Shown here: piece by piece, positions 52,639-62,097 of the stretch
Numbering within the stretch: the stretch's first letter is position 1
Layout of the letters: each line of letters starts with the position of its first letter
NCBI RefSeq assembly: GCF_013394795.1
Contig: NZ_JABXYU010000001.1
Span: 1,674,001-1,738,000, forward strand
Direction: 5' to 3'
Length of the DNA stretch: 64,000 nt
Source of the DNA: Leptotrichia sp. oral taxon 223
GTDB taxonomy: Bacteria; Fusobacteriota; Fusobacteriia; Fusobacteriales; Leptotrichiaceae
Notes under the pieces: model-generated
Databases searched by the model: none
What the model was told of the DNA's origin: nothing
What the model saw: the letters and a program-made list of their open reading frames with translations, nothing else
Program-made: the position numbers and the translations under genes

Positions 52639-52692
52639 CTTAATTTAAAATATTTTTTTTAATTTTTTGCAAATAAATAATTAATAAAAAGA

Positions 52693-52917
52693 TTAAGAAA
52701 TTTCTGTAACATCTTTCACTTTATAATGTCCAGCACCATTAATTATATCCGCTATCAGTAAATCGTCAACTTCTTCATTTAAAGTAACTTTTACATTTTT
52801 GTCAGAAAGATTTACTTCCACATTTTCCACTTCTGGCAATCCGTATAAAACATCTTCTACTTTTTTAGCACAGTTTTCGCAGTGCATTCCTTCTATTTCA
52901 ACAAGTTTTTTAATCAT
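52693..52917 (-). CDS. copZ: Copper-chaperone-like heavy-metal-associated protein
   Basis: 74 residues, a single HMA domain. IEGMHCENCAKKVEDVL holds the metal-binding CxxC (Cys13 and Cys16), followed by the beta-alpha-beta pattern VENVEVNLSDKNVKVTLNEEV. It delivers Cu(I) to exporters or regulators in the cytoplasm; no copper ATPase or CsoR/CopY gene is adjacent. The symbol is a family-level call. GGAGG precedes the ATG. Confidence 0.9.
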   Translation of the reverse strand: MIKKLVEIEGMHCENCAKKVEDVLYGLPEVENVEVNLSDKNVKVTLNEEVDDLLIADIINGAGHYKVKDVTEIS

Positions 52918-53131
52918 TTCAAAACCTCCATAAAATTTTATTTTTATTTATACACAAAATTTTAAATTAATAGTTTTGTGTTAAGTTTATTATATAAAAA
53001 AATTTATAAGAATGCAAGAAATTTTGTATATGCAATAATTTTGAAAAAATATTTGTAAGACAAAAAATGGATATGTAATTGTGAAAAATATGTTATAATA
53101 GTAAAAATGAAGAAAATGGGAGAATTTCATA

Positions 53132-54034
53132 ATGAATAAAATAAGTATTTCATACTGGTATTTGGGATATTTGTTATTAATGGGAAAACTCTTTATGTTG
53201 TTGAATAATGGGGAATCGGGAAAACTTACAGGAATATATCTGCTGGTAATTATTACAGGGATATTTTTTCTAATTTGCGTAGATGGCATAAAAATGGAAG
53301 GCAATAAGTACATAACAAGTTTTATTGCCGGTTTTACGATGTTTTTTATAAAATATTCGAGTTATAGGGATTTGAATAAAAGATTTAATATAGCTGTTAT
53401 AACTTATTTGATTTTATTGTTAGCAGTGCAGATGGCAATACTAATTTTTCAGGAAATAAAAAGAAGAAAGTGGAAATCTATTTTTTTTATGATATTAATA
53501 TTTTTTCAATCTGTAAAGTTTGTCAATTTTATGACAATTTATTACTGGGAACCACGTAATATTGTATATAGTTCATATTTTTCCAAGATAAAAGATAAGG
53601 AAGAAATGAAAAAAATAATAAAAAAGTTACCTATGATAGATTCGGTAAGTATTACAGAATTTAAAAAACCAAAACAGTATGATGATGATTTTGATGTAAA
53701 GGAATTTTCTGGTGAAATTGATCAAGTGATTGATATTTCAGTAAAATATTCAGTTAACGGCGAAGGGTTAAACAGTCTAGTTAAACAAGTTAAAAATTAT
53801 TTGAAGTTGGTTGGAGATGAAAAAAAGACAACAAGAATTTATATAACTGATAGATATGCGTATTATAAGCCAATAAGAGTATATGAAATTAAAAATGGCG
53901 TTATAAAAATAAGATATATAAGAGAAAATGTACAGTATACTGATTCATCGTTTACAGATTTATTCTTGGATATAGTAAAAGTATTGAAAGGTAAAAGTGA
54001 TTTTGATAATACAGCAGGGGAGTATTATGAATAA
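53132..54034 (+). CDS. Unknown membrane protein
   Basis: 300 residues. Four hydrophobic helices fall in the first 145 residues (for example LTGIYLLVIITGIFFLICV and VITYLILLLAVQMAILIF). A soluble C-terminal domain of about 150 residues follows, with alternating strands and helices (IDQVIDISVKYSVNGEGLNS, then TTRIYITDRYAYYKPIRVYE). No signal peptide and no recognised family. GGGAG precedes the ATG. The methyltransferase gene starts 62 bases after it. Confidence 0.78.
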   Translation: MNKISISYWYLGYLLLMGKLFMLLNNGESGKLTGIYLLVIITGIFFLICVDGIKMEGNKYITSFIAGFTMFFIKYSSYRDLNKRFNIAVITYLILLLAVQMAILIFQEIKRRKWKSIFFMILIFFQSVKFVNFMTIYYWEPRNIVYSSYFSKIKDKEEMKKIIKKLPMIDSVSITEFKKPKQYDDDFDVKEFSGEIDQVIDISVKYSVNGEGLNSLVKQVKNYLKLVGDEKKTTRIYITDRYAYYKPIRVYEIKNGVIKIRYIRENVQYTDSSFTDLFLDIVKVLKGKSDFDNTAGEYYE

Positions 54035-54096
54035 TTGAGATTCAGTGATAAAATAAACTTAAAATAAAAAATAGAAAAATTAGGAGGAAACTGGTA

Positions 54097-54723
54097 ATGA
54101 GCCATTACTTTTCAGAAAAGCAGGAAGTGAAGTCAGATAGGAAAATAATAAAATACGAAATAGAAAATAAAAAATTTGAATTTGTGACAGATAATGGAGT
54201 ATTTTCAAAGATAAAGGTGGATTTTGGAACAGATGTTATGTTAAAAGTTTTTTTGAGAGAAAATATGAACAAAAAAAATCAAAAATTTGATGTGCTTGAT
54301 ATTGGCTGTGGATACGGGGTTGTATCGGTTGTAATGAAAGCATTTTTCCAAAAAATTAAAACTGTTTCTTCAGATGTGAATGAAAGGGCTTTGGAGCTTA
54401 CAGCAGAAAATCTTTTAAAAAATGAAGTTGTAAAGGATGAAAATGATGAGTTTGGAGTAAGAAAATCTTTTGCATTTGATAATATTTCTGAAAAGTTTGA
54501 TGTGATTTTGTCTAATCCGCCAATTCGGGCTGGAAAGCAGACTATTTTTCAGATTTATGAAAAAAGTTTTGAGCATTTGAATGAAAATGGGGAATTTTAT
54601 TGTGTAATTCAGACAAAGCACGGAGCAAAAAGTACGCAGAAAAAGCTGGAAGAAGTCTTTGGGAATTGTGAAACGTTAGAAATTGATGCAGGGTATAGAA
54701 TTTTTAGAAGTGTTAAGAAATAG
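54097..54723 (+). CDS. RsmC-like class I methyltransferase
   Basis: 208 residues. Motif I is DVLDIGCGYGVVSVVMKAF, an acidic residue in VSSDVNERALELTAEN follows, and the amino-methyltransferase motif is ILSNPPIRAGKQ (NPPI). This matches the small RsmC/RlmG-type domain that methylates guanine N2 in ribosomal RNA; a guanine in 16S rRNA is the likely target, by family. Residues 1-35 are a short lead-in (YFSEKQEVKSDRKIIKYEI) typical of the single-domain form. AGGAGG precedes the ATG. It lies just upstream of the infA operon. Confidence 0.9.
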   Translation: MSHYFSEKQEVKSDRKIIKYEIENKKFEFVTDNGVFSKIKVDFGTDVMLKVFLRENMNKKNQKFDVLDIGCGYGVVSVVMKAFFQKIKTVSSDVNERALELTAENLLKNEVVKDENDEFGVRKSFAFDNISEKFDVILSNPPIRAGKQTIFQIYEKSFEHLNENGEFYCVIQTKHGAKSTQKKLEEVFGNCETLEIDAGYRIFRSVKK

Positions 54724-54759
54724 AAAAAAACTGTAAGAAAAGTTGTAAAATAAAAATAA

Positions 54760-54788
54760 TTGACAAAATGGGATAAATACTGTATTAT
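54760..54788 (+). promoter_or_regulatory. First promoter upstream of the infA operon
   Basis: TTGACA at 54760-54765, a 17-base spacer and TATTAT at 54783-54788 with TG directly before it. Strong match. Its transcript would pass through the inverted repeat at 54850-54880. Confidence 0.75.
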
Positions 54789-54867
54789 GATAAGGTAAAT
54801 AAAAAATATCAGTCATTTTTTTGATTTCTATGTAAAATTAAATATCAAAAAATAAATGTAAAAAAAC

Positions 54868-54896
54868 TGGACATTTATTTACTTTTTTGTTATAAT
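54868..54896 (+). promoter_or_regulatory. Second promoter of the infA operon, overlapping an inverted repeat
   Basis: TGGACA at 54868-54873, a 17-base spacer and TATAAT at 54891-54896 preceded by TGT (extended -10). The -35 overlaps a perfect 10-base inverted repeat, AAATAAATGT (54850-54859) with ACATTTATTT (54871-54880), which could be an operator or an RNA hairpin for the upstream promoter. Confidence 0.7.
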
Positions 54897-54920
54897 AGAA
54901 AGGATCCGAGGTGATTATTT

Positions 54921-55139
54921 ATGGCAAAACAGGATGTTCTTGAGCTGGAAGGCGAAATAATCGAGGCGTTGCCAAATGCGATGTTTCAAGTAAGGCTCGA
55001 AAATGGACACGAAGTTTTAGGACATATCTCAGGAAAAATGAGAATGAACTATATAAAAATTTTGCCAGGAGATAAGGTTACGGTTGAAGTTTCTCCGTAT
55101 GACTTATCAAGAGGTAGAATTGTATATAGAAAAAAATAA
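54921..55139 (+). CDS. infA: Translation initiation factor IF-1
   Basis: 72 residues, the standard length. S1-like OB fold: [37 protein letters not shown] and [16 protein letters not shown], ending GRIVYRKK. Binds the 30S A site during initiation. First gene of a ribosomal cluster, 21 bases before rpmJ. GAGGTG precedes the ATG. Confidence 0.98.
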   Translation: MAKQDVLELEGEIIEALPNAMFQVRLENGHEVLGHISGKMRMNYIKILPGDKVTVEVSPYDLSRGRIVYRKK

Positions 55140-55160
55140 CAGTTGGAAGGAGGGTTTTTA

Positions 55161-55274
55161 GTGAAAGTAAAAGCTTCAGTAAAACCTATTTGTGACAAAT
55201 GTAAAATTGTTAAACGTCACGGAAAAGTAAGAGTAATATGCGAAAACCCTAAACATAAACAAATACAAGGATAG
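55161..55274 (+). CDS. rpmJ: 50S ribosomal protein L36
   Basis: 37 residues with a GTG start after [25 protein letters not shown], then [12 protein letters not shown], has the zinc-ribbon ligands CxxC, Cys and His, so it is the zinc-binding form. Standard position after infA. A 210-base gap follows before rpsM, holding an AT-only inverted repeat (TTTTAAAATA/TATTTTAAAA, 55275-55299) and no ORF; it could be the leader of the rpsM group. Confidence 0.97.
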   Translation: MKVKASVKPICDKCKIVKRHGKVRVICENPKHKQIQG

Positions 55275-55484
55275 TTTTAAAATATTTTTTATTTTAAAAA
55301 ACAGATTAATAAACCTAATAACATTTTTATTAAAATATATATAGATTAAATAAAAAACAAAATTACTATGGATATTGAAATAAAGATTGTAAAGGTATGT
55401 TTAGCTGTAGGGCTTATTCCTTATATTGTGTATGTGAGGGCATATTGAAGAAGATTAAAAATATCAAAACGAGGAGGAAAAAAT

Positions 55485-55850
55485 TTGGCTAGAATAGCAG
55501 GAGTAGATATTCCAAGAAATAAAAGAGTAGAAGTTTCTTTAACATATATTTTTGGAATCGGTAGAAGCACTTCAAACAAAATTTTAGGAGCAACTGGTAT
55601 CGACAGAGATACAAAAGTGAAAGACTTGACAGAAGAACAAGTGGCAAAAATAAGAGCTGCTGTGGAAGAGTACAAAATTGAAGGAGAGTTAAGAAAAGAA
55701 ATCAGACTTAACATCAAACGTCTGCTTGACATTAAGAGCTACAGAGGATTAAGACATAGAAATGGATTGCCTGTAAGAGGACAAAAAACTAAAACAAATG
55801 CAAGAACTAGAAAAGGGCCAGTTAGAATGGCAATTGCTAAGAAAAAATAA
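55485..55850 (+). CDS. rpsM: 30S ribosomal protein S13
   Basis: 121 residues with a TTG start (55485) after [26 protein letters not shown] and [12 protein letters not shown], then [14 protein letters not shown] and TNARTRKGP, are typical. Binds the 30S head near the P site. Head of the S13-S11-S4-alpha-L17 group. Confidence 0.98.
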   Translation: MARIAGVDIPRNKRVEVSLTYIFGIGRSTSNKILGATGIDRDTKVKDLTEEQVAKIRAAVEEYKIEGELRKEIRLNIKRLLDIKSYRGLRHRNGLPVRGQKTKTNARTRKGPVRMAIAKKK

Positions 55851-55881
55851 TAAACTATTAAGTTAAAGGAGGAAACCATAA

Positions 55882-56271
55882 GTGGCAAAAAGACCAGCAA
55901 CTTCAAAAAAGAAAAAATTAAAAAATATTCCTAACGGAATCGCATATATACATTCTACTTTCAACAATACTGTTGTTACTATAACAGATTCAGAAGGTAA
56001 AGTAGTAATCTGGAAATCAGGAGGAACTTCAGGGTTCAAAGGAACTAAAAAAGGAACTCCGTTTGCAGCTCAAATAGCAGCTGAACAAGCGGCTCAAATA
56101 GCAATTGAAAACGGGATGAAACAAATTGAAATCAAAATAAAAGGACCTGGATCTGGAAGAGAAGCTTCTATAAGATCAATACAGGCTACTGGATTAGAAG
56201 TAACAAGAATAGTTGACATAACTCCAGTACCTCATAATGGTGCAAGACCACCTAAAAAGAGAAGACCGTAA
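55882..56271 (+). CDS. rpsK: 30S ribosomal protein S11
   Basis: 129 residues with a GTG start (55882) after [45 protein letters not shown] and [18 protein letters not shown] are the family signatures. Part of the 30S platform. 31 bases after rpsM. Confidence 0.98.
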   Translation: MAKRPATSKKKKLKNIPNGIAYIHSTFNNTVVTITDSEGKVVIWKSGGTSGFKGTKKGTPFAAQIAAEQAAQIAIENGMKQIEIKIKGPGSGREASIRSIQATGLEVTRIVDITPVPHNGARPPKKRRP

Positions 56272-56299
56272 TTTTATAAACTAAGGAGGAAAAAGATAA

Positions 56300-56887
56300 A
56301 TGGCAAGAGATAGACAGCCTGTGTTAAAAAGATGTAGAAATCTTGGTTTAGATCCTATTGTTTTAGGGGTAAACAAAAAATCAAATAGAAATATTAGACC
56401 AAATGCAAATAGAAAATTAACTGAATATGGAACACAACAAAGAGAAAAACAAAAAGTAAAATTTGTTTACGGAGTAATGGAAAAACAATTTTATAAATTA
56501 TATGAAGAAGCAACAAGAAAAGAAGGAGTAACAGGGGAACTTTTACTTCAATATCTTGAAAGAAGATTAGATAACGTAATTTACAGATTAGGATTTGGTG
56601 CTACAAGAAGACAAGCAAGACAAATCGTAAGTCACGGGCATATTTTAATCAATGGAAAAAGAGTAAACATTGCATCATATAGAGTAAAACAAGGTGATGT
56701 AATTACAGTTAAGGAAGATTCTAAGGAATTAGCTTTAATTAAGGAATCTATTGGGCAAAAGGCAATTCCAGGGTGGTTATCACTTGAAGAAAATACTTTA
56801 AAAGCTCAAGTGCTTGAAAATCCAGGAAGAGACGCAGTTGACTTTGAGGTTGACGAAGCGATGATTATCGAGTTCTACTCTAGATAA
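56300..56887 (+). CDS. rpsD: 30S ribosomal protein S4
   Basis: 195 residues. It starts MARDRQPVLKRCRNLGLD, with an S4 RNA-binding domain at about 85-150 (RRLDNVIYRLGFGATRRQAR, SHGHILINGKRVNI), and ends IIEFYSR. The N-terminal region lacks a full zinc-binding Cys set, so it is the zinc-free type. Primary 16S binder; in other bacteria it represses its own operon. AGGAGG precedes the ATG. Confidence 0.98.
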   Translation: MARDRQPVLKRCRNLGLDPIVLGVNKKSNRNIRPNANRKLTEYGTQQREKQKVKFVYGVMEKQFYKLYEEATRKEGVTGELLLQYLERRLDNVIYRLGFGATRRQARQIVSHGHILINGKRVNIASYRVKQGDVITVKEDSKELALIKESIGQKAIPGWLSLEENTLKAQVLENPGRDAVDFEVDEAMIIEFYSR

Positions 56888-56917
56888 TAATATTTTAATC
56901 GGAGGAGATGAATTAGC

Positions 56918-57892
56918 TTGTTAAATATTGAAAAAATAGCTAAAAATGTAAGATTAACTGAAGAAAAAGAAGATAATTATACAGCAAAGTACACACTGGA
57001 GCCTCTGTATAGAGGATACGGAAATACTATTGGAAATGCACTTAGAAGAATATTGCTATCATCAATTCCAGGAACTGCAATAAAAGGAATTAAAATTGAA
57101 GGTGTATTAAATGAATTTTCAACAATTGAAGGTGTAAAAGAAGCAGTCACAGATATTATTTTGAATATAAAAGAAATAGTAGTTGAAGCTGATGAGCCTG
57201 GTGAAAAGAAAATGACACTTTCTGTGAAAGGACCAGCTGTAATTACAGCGGCAGATATCCATGTAGAACCTGGATTAAGAGTTATAAATCCTGAGCAGGT
57301 TATTATGACAGTAACAACTGATAAACAGATTGACATAGAGTTTCTTGTGGATTCTGGAGAAGGGTTTGTAGTTTCTGATGAAATTAATACTGATGGATGG
57401 CCAATAGGATATTTGGCAGTTGATGCGATTTATACGCCTATCAAGAGAGTAAATTATAGTGTTGAGGATACTATGGTTGGACGTGTTACAAATTATGACA
57501 AGTTAATTTTGGAAATTGCGACAGATGGAAGCATTGAAATTAAAGATGCCTTGTCTTATGCAGTTGAATTACTAACTTGGCATTTGGAACCATTTACAAA
57601 TATTGGAAACGGTATGAGCAAATATAGAGATAGCGAAGATGAATTGACAGAAACTGATGCTGAAAATGAAAATAACATTGAAGATATGAAAATCGAAGAG
57701 CTTGACTTTACAGTACGTTCTTATAATTGCTTGAAGAAAGCAGGAGTAAATACAATTTCAGATTTAACTTCAATGACATATAATGAATTATTGAAAATTA
57801 AGAATTTAGGAAAGAAATCACTAAATGAAATTATCGATAAAATGAAGGAACTTGGTTACGATTTAGGTGATAATCCAAGTAATGATGAGTAA
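56918..57892 (+). CDS. rpoA: RNA polymerase alpha subunit
   Basis: 324 residues with a TTG start (56918) after GGAGGAG. The N-terminal dimerisation domain has YGNTIGNALRRILLSSIPG and ATDGSIEIKDALSYAVELL. An acidic linker (about 235-258) leads to the C-terminal domain (about 260-318) with SYNCLKKAGVNTISDLTS and KNLGKKSLNEI, which contacts UP elements and activators. Confidence 0.98.
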   Translation: MLNIEKIAKNVRLTEEKEDNYTAKYTLEPLYRGYGNTIGNALRRILLSSIPGTAIKGIKIEGVLNEFSTIEGVKEAVTDIILNIKEIVVEADEPGEKKMTLSVKGPAVITAADIHVEPGLRVINPEQVIMTVTTDKQIDIEFLVDSGEGFVVSDEINTDGWPIGYLAVDAIYTPIKRVNYSVEDTMVGRVTNYDKLILEIATDGSIEIKDALSYAVELLTWHLEPFTNIGNGMSKYRDSEDELTETDAENENNIEDMKIEELDFTVRSYNCLKKAGVNTISDLTSMTYNELLKIKNLGKKSLNEIIDKMKELGYDLGDNPSNDE

Positions 57893-57946
57893 TCATATAA
57901 AAAATTAAACCAGAATTTAGAATAAAATCTCAAACGAGGAGGGAAA

Positions 57947-58321
57947 ATGAATCATAATAAATCATATAGAAAACTGGGTAGAAGAACAGATCATAGATTA
58001 GCTATGCTTAAAAATATGACAATTTCTTTAGTAGAACATGAGCAAATTGAAACAACAGTAACTCGTGCTAAAGAATTAAGAAAATTTGCTGAAAAAGCAA
58101 TTACTTTAGGGAAAAAATATAATAATTCAACTGATACAGCAAGAAGAGTACATTTAAGAAGACAAGCCTTTGCATTTTTAAGAAATGAAGGAGCAGTTGC
58201 AAAAATCTTTAATGAAATTGCACCTAAATATGCTGAAAGAAATGGTGGTTATACAAGAATCATCAAAACTGCTGTAAGACGTGGAGATTCAGCTGAATTG
58301 GCAATTATTGAATTAGTATAA
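57947..58321 (+). CDS. rplQ: 50S ribosomal protein L17
   Basis: 124 residues. [20 protein letters not shown], then [20 protein letters not shown] and a C-terminal [20 protein letters not shown], all typical. Surrounds the polypeptide exit tunnel. Last gene of the cluster; a terminator follows. Confidence 0.98.
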   Translation: MNHNKSYRKLGRRTDHRLAMLKNMTISLVEHEQIETTVTRAKELRKFAEKAITLGKKYNNSTDTARRVHLRRQAFAFLRNEGAVAKIFNEIAPKYAERNGGYTRIIKTAVRRGDSAELAIIELV

Positions 58322-58336
58322 TAATTATAATAGTTA

Positions 58337-58368
58337 AAAGGCATAGGTTTTATACTTATGTCCTTTTT
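58337..58368 (+). terminator. Terminator of the ribosomal cluster
   Basis: AAAGGCATA (from 58337) pairs with TATGTCCTTT (to about 58366) with one bulged base, running into seven T. Confidence 0.75.
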
Positions 58369-58593
58369 TTATTTTGTGTTTATAGTAATTTTCATTTAAA
58401 AAGTTGAAAAGATATTTTATTTATTTTCTGGCAAAGGGTTAAAATTTCTTATTAAATAGGATTTATAATAAATCTAGTACTCTAATGTGAAATATTATAA
58501 AATTTTTGTTAAAAAATAAAATGTAGTAAAAATATAGAATTAATCAGATTTGTAGAATCTTATCAATATTTTTAAAAAATAGAAGGAGAAATT

Positions 58594-60189
58594 ATGAAGA
58601 AAAAATTGATTGTAATGAGTTTATTAATTTCAGTAGCAGTTATGGCTACTGAGATATGTACTATGAAAAGTTTAGATTTTAGCAAAACTCAAAAAAGTGT
58701 AGAAAAGAATGAAGATAAAAAATCACAAATGGGAGTACCTATGAATAAAAAAGTAATAACCGAAGATATGATAACAAATAAAACAGAAAATGGTTACAAC
58801 TTAAATTTTGATGCAAATAAAAATTATACAACAAAAACAGCTACTGTTAATGGAAAAACTGTTACTTATCGTGCCTATGAAAATATAGTTTATGTAGCAA
58901 AACCAATTGATATTGCGTATCAAACTATAAATATCTATATTCCAGAAGAATATTTTAAAAATAAATCAGTTGGAAAATACAATGCAAAAACTGCACCAAT
59001 ATTTTTCCCAAATACAGTTGGAGGATATATGCCTGGAGCCGCTGGAATTCCTGGAAACGGGAGAGACGGAAATCCTGATGCTTCATTAGTTGCACTGTCA
59101 AATGGGTATGTTGTGGCAAGTCCTGGAGCTAGAGGTAGAACTTTGGAAAAGGATGGGAAATATATTGGAAAAGCACCTGCTGTAATTGTAGATTTGAAAG
59201 CAGCTGTAAGATATTTGCATTATAATGATAATAAAATGCCTGGTAGAGCTGACAGAATTATTTCTAATGGGACAAGCGCTGGAGGAGCAGTTTCAGCTCT
59301 GTTAGGTGCAACTGGAAATAGCAAGGATTACGAGCCTTATTTAAAGGAAATTGGTGCATTGAAGGCTAGAGATGATATTTTCGCAGTTTCAGCCTATTGT
59401 CCAATAACTAATTTAGAAAATGCAAATACGGCTTACGAATGGATGTTTAACGATGTGAAAACATATAAAAAAATTGATATTACAATGTTAGATTACAATG
59501 TGGAAAGAAAATACACTGAAGGTACATTGACTGATGATGAAATTTCACGTTCAAATGACTTGAAAAAAATGTTTCCTGATTATGTGAATAGTTTGAAATT
59601 GAAGGACAAAAATGGTAAACTTTTGACATTGGATAAAGATGGAAATGGAAGTTTTAAAAATCAGATTAAACAGTATTATATTGATTCAGCAAATGCGGCT
59701 TTGAAAAAAGGAACTGATTTATCGAAATTTGATTTTTTGACGATAAAAAATGGAAAAGTCATAGATTTGGATTATGATAAATATATTGCCTATATGGGTA
59801 GACAAAAAACGCCTGGAGCCTTTGATAATGTGGATTTGTCAACAGGAGAAAATAATGAGTTTGGAGATGAAACTACGAATAATAAGCATTTTACAGAATA
59901 TATGCTGGAACATTCGACAGTGAACGGAACGATGGCGGATAAGAAAATAATAAAAATGATGAATCCGATGAATTATATTGCAAGTTCAAAAGTAAGATAC
60001 TGGAGAATAAGACACGGAGCAATTGATAAGGATACTTCGCTTGCAATACCTGCGATACTTGCCATAAAATTGGAAAATCTTGGGAAAAAAGTTGATTTTG
60101 CGTCGCCTTGGGCAACTCCACATTCAGGAGACTATGATTTGACAGAACTATTCAAATGGATGGACAAAGTTGTAGCAGAAGGAAGATAG
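58594..60189 (+). CDS. Exported alpha/beta-hydrolase, subtype B tannase-like
   Basis: 531 residues. Signal peptide MKKKLIVMSLLISVAVMATE. The alpha/beta-hydrolase core has SPGARGR (oxyanion region), the nucleophile elbow in SNGTSAGGAVSALLGATGN (GTSAG), AYCPITNLENA, and a C-terminal His in ATPHSGDYDLTELF. This arrangement and size match subtype B tannases, esterases cleaving galloyl esters; the true substrate in this organism is unknown. AGGAG precedes the ATG. The histidine kinase gene begins 1 base after its stop. The 272-base gap upstream holds the terminator of the ribosomal cluster and no ORF. Confidence 0.85.
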   Translation: MKKKLIVMSLLISVAVMATEICTMKSLDFSKTQKSVEKNEDKKSQMGVPMNKKVITEDMITNKTENGYNLNFDANKNYTTKTATVNGKTVTYRAYENIVYVAKPIDIAYQTINIYIPEEYFKNKSVGKYNAKTAPIFFPNTVGGYMPGAAGIPGNGRDGNPDASLVALSNGYVVASPGARGRTLEKDGKYIGKAPAVIVDLKAAVRYLHYNDNKMPGRADRIISNGTSAGGAVSALLGATGNSKDYEPYLKEIGALKARDDIFAVSAYCPITNLENANTAYEWMFNDVKTYKKIDITMLDYNVERKYTEGTLTDDEISRSNDLKKMFPDYVNSLKLKDKNGKLLTLDKDGNGSFKNQIKQYYIDSANAALKKGTDLSKFDFLTIKNGKVIDLDYDKYIAYMGRQKTPGAFDNVDLSTGENNEFGDETTNNKHFTEYMLEHSTVNGTMADKKIIKMMNPMNYIASSKVRYWRIRHGAIDKDTSLAIPAILAIKLENLGKKVDFASPWATPHSGDYDLTELFKWMDKVVAEGR

Positions 60190-60190
60190 T

Positions 60191-61897
60191 GTGAGGATAA
60201 AAGGTATAAAAATTAAAAATAAAATATTCATAAAACTGCTTTCATATTTTGGAGCATCTCTTTTTTTGTTTTCGATCGTAATTGGAAGTATTTTTGGATA
60301 TATTTATATTCAGAATACTGTCAGCCTTCATAAGAAAAACTTGGAGGAAAGGGCTTACAAGATTTCAACGACTCTTTCAAAAATGTGGTTTGAACACGAA
60401 AATGGGAATTCTGAGAATAAAGACAGGCGAAAACAAGATATGCCCCCGCCAAAGGGAGCCAATCTCAATAAGCCATTTAGACGTGAAACAGCTAAAATTA
60501 TAGGAAATATAAATGGAAAAGTTTTTGAAACTAATATTATAGAAAATATACGGGAAGATAAAAAAAATCAAAACGAAAATAATGAAAACAATCATTTTCA
60601 CAAACATAGGCTAGTTGATGAAAAAGATAACAATATAAAAATTTTTAAAAGTATGAGAATGATAGAAGACATTGCAATGGGGGAAGTATGGATTGTGGAT
60701 GCAAAGACTGGAAATATTGTGCAAGGAAGAAGTGACAAAGAGGAGCCATTTTCATATTTAAAATTGCCACCAAATGCAGAAGAAACAATAAAAAAGGCAT
60801 TAAATGGGATAACGACTACAACAGAAAATTTTAATGATTTGTTAAATGAAAATTCGATTACAGTAACGGTTCCAATAAAAAATGGGAACACAATTGAAGG
60901 AGTGGTTTTGCTGCATTCACCAGTAAAATATATGTCATCGGCTCTTGAAAGTGGAATTTATACGCTCATTTTCAGTATTCTAGCAGCTCTCATCCTTGCG
61001 AGTATCAGTGCCGTCTGGCTTTCCATCAGCTTTACAAAGCCACTTAATAAAATTCGTGATACAACAACAGAATTGGCAAAGGGAAATTATGAAGTAATGA
61101 CAAATGTAAATCAGAGCGATGAAATTGGAGAGCTTGCAAAAAGTATTGATAAACTGGCACTTCAGTTGGATAAAAGTTCCAAGGAAAGTGAACGTTTTGA
61201 AAAAATGCGTCAAAATTTTATTGCAAATATTTCTCATGAGCTGCGAACGCCGATAACTGTAATCCGAGGTTCGATGGAAGCGATTTGTGATGGAATTATT
61301 AGCGAGCCTGAGCAATTAAAGGAGTATAATAAGCAGATTTTGTCAGACAGTATCCATTTGCAAAGGCTTGTTAATGACTTGATAGATTTGACAAAACTTC
61401 AGAATACAGATTTTTCTATTGACAAAAGTACAATAAATTTATTTGAAATTATAAATGATGCCGTAAGGAGCATGAAGCAGATTTCGACTAAAAAAAATAT
61501 AAAAATTAATTTTACGGCTAAGAATAGTGCTGAAACTGAAAGTTATCTTTTTACAGGAGATTATCAGAGAATTCGGCAAATGATAATAATTGTGCTGGAT
61601 AACGCTATAAAATTTTCCAATGAAAATCAGAAAATTGACATCTTTTTAAAGAAAGCGGACAAAGGATATGAACTTAAAATTTGTGATAACGGGAAGGGGA
61701 TAAATCCTGAAAATATTGGCAAAATTTTTAACCGTTATCATAAGTCAAATACTGAGGAAAATAAAAATGGAATGGGACTGGGACTTGCAATTGCAAAGGA
61801 AATTGCGATACGGCATAACATTGAAATTTTGGTGGCAAGTAAGCCAGATGTACAAACTGTCTTTACTTTTTTGATTCCTTTTGGTGAGTTATCTTAA
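60191..61897 (+). CDS. Sensor histidine kinase without adjacent regulator
   Basis: 568 residues. TM1 is at about 12-37 and TM2 near 257-280. The extracytoplasmic sensor (about 40-255) includes an Asn/Lys/Glu-rich insert near 115-140. A HAMP domain follows (SFTKPLNKIRDTTTEL). The His is in NISHELRTPITVIRGSME, the N box in VLDNAIKFSNEN, and G boxes in ICDNGKGINPEN and GMGLGLAIAKEIA. The start is GTG at 60191, one base after the tannase-like stop, so the two are translationally coupled. The partner regulator is not adjacent; an orphan one is at 30901-31590. Confidence 0.92.
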   Translation: MRIKGIKIKNKIFIKLLSYFGASLFLFSIVIGSIFGYIYIQNTVSLHKKNLEERAYKISTTLSKMWFEHENGNSENKDRRKQDMPPPKGANLNKPFRRETAKIIGNINGKVFETNIIENIREDKKNQNENNENNHFHKHRLVDEKDNNIKIFKSMRMIEDIAMGEVWIVDAKTGNIVQGRSDKEEPFSYLKLPPNAEETIKKALNGITTTTENFNDLLNENSITVTVPIKNGNTIEGVVLLHSPVKYMSSALESGIYTLIFSILAALILASISAVWLSISFTKPLNKIRDTTTELAKGNYEVMTNVNQSDEIGELAKSIDKLALQLDKSSKESERFEKMRQNFIANISHELRTPITVIRGSMEAICDGIISEPEQLKEYNKQILSDSIHLQRLVNDLIDLTKLQNTDFSIDKSTINLFEIINDAVRSMKQISTKKNIKINFTAKNSAETESYLFTGDYQRIRQMIIIVLDNAIKFSNENQKIDIFLKKADKGYELKICDNGKGINPENIGKIFNRYHKSNTEENKNGMGLGLAIAKEIAIRHNIEILVASKPDVQTVFTFLIPFGELS

Positions 61898-61947
61898 AGT
61901 AAATATAGCAAAAAAATAAATTTTGGTATTAAAAATAAATAAATGTA

Positions 61948-61976
61948 TTGACAAAATTTAGAAAAAGGTATAAAAT
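61948..61976 (+). promoter_or_regulatory. perR promoter
   Basis: TTGACA at 61948-61953, a 17-base spacer and TAAAAT at 61971-61976. A short palindrome ATTATAAT follows (61975-61982) and could belong to an autoregulatory Fur/PerR box. The leader is about 115 bases with no clear structure. Confidence 0.6.
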
Positions 61977-62097
61977 TATAATGGGTACAAAGAGAGAAGT
62001 AAATGTAAAAGTTAATTATTTTACTCAAGCAATATATTTATTTTTACTGTTCAATTGAAATTAAAATATAAATAATAAATGATAATTAGGAGGAAAA

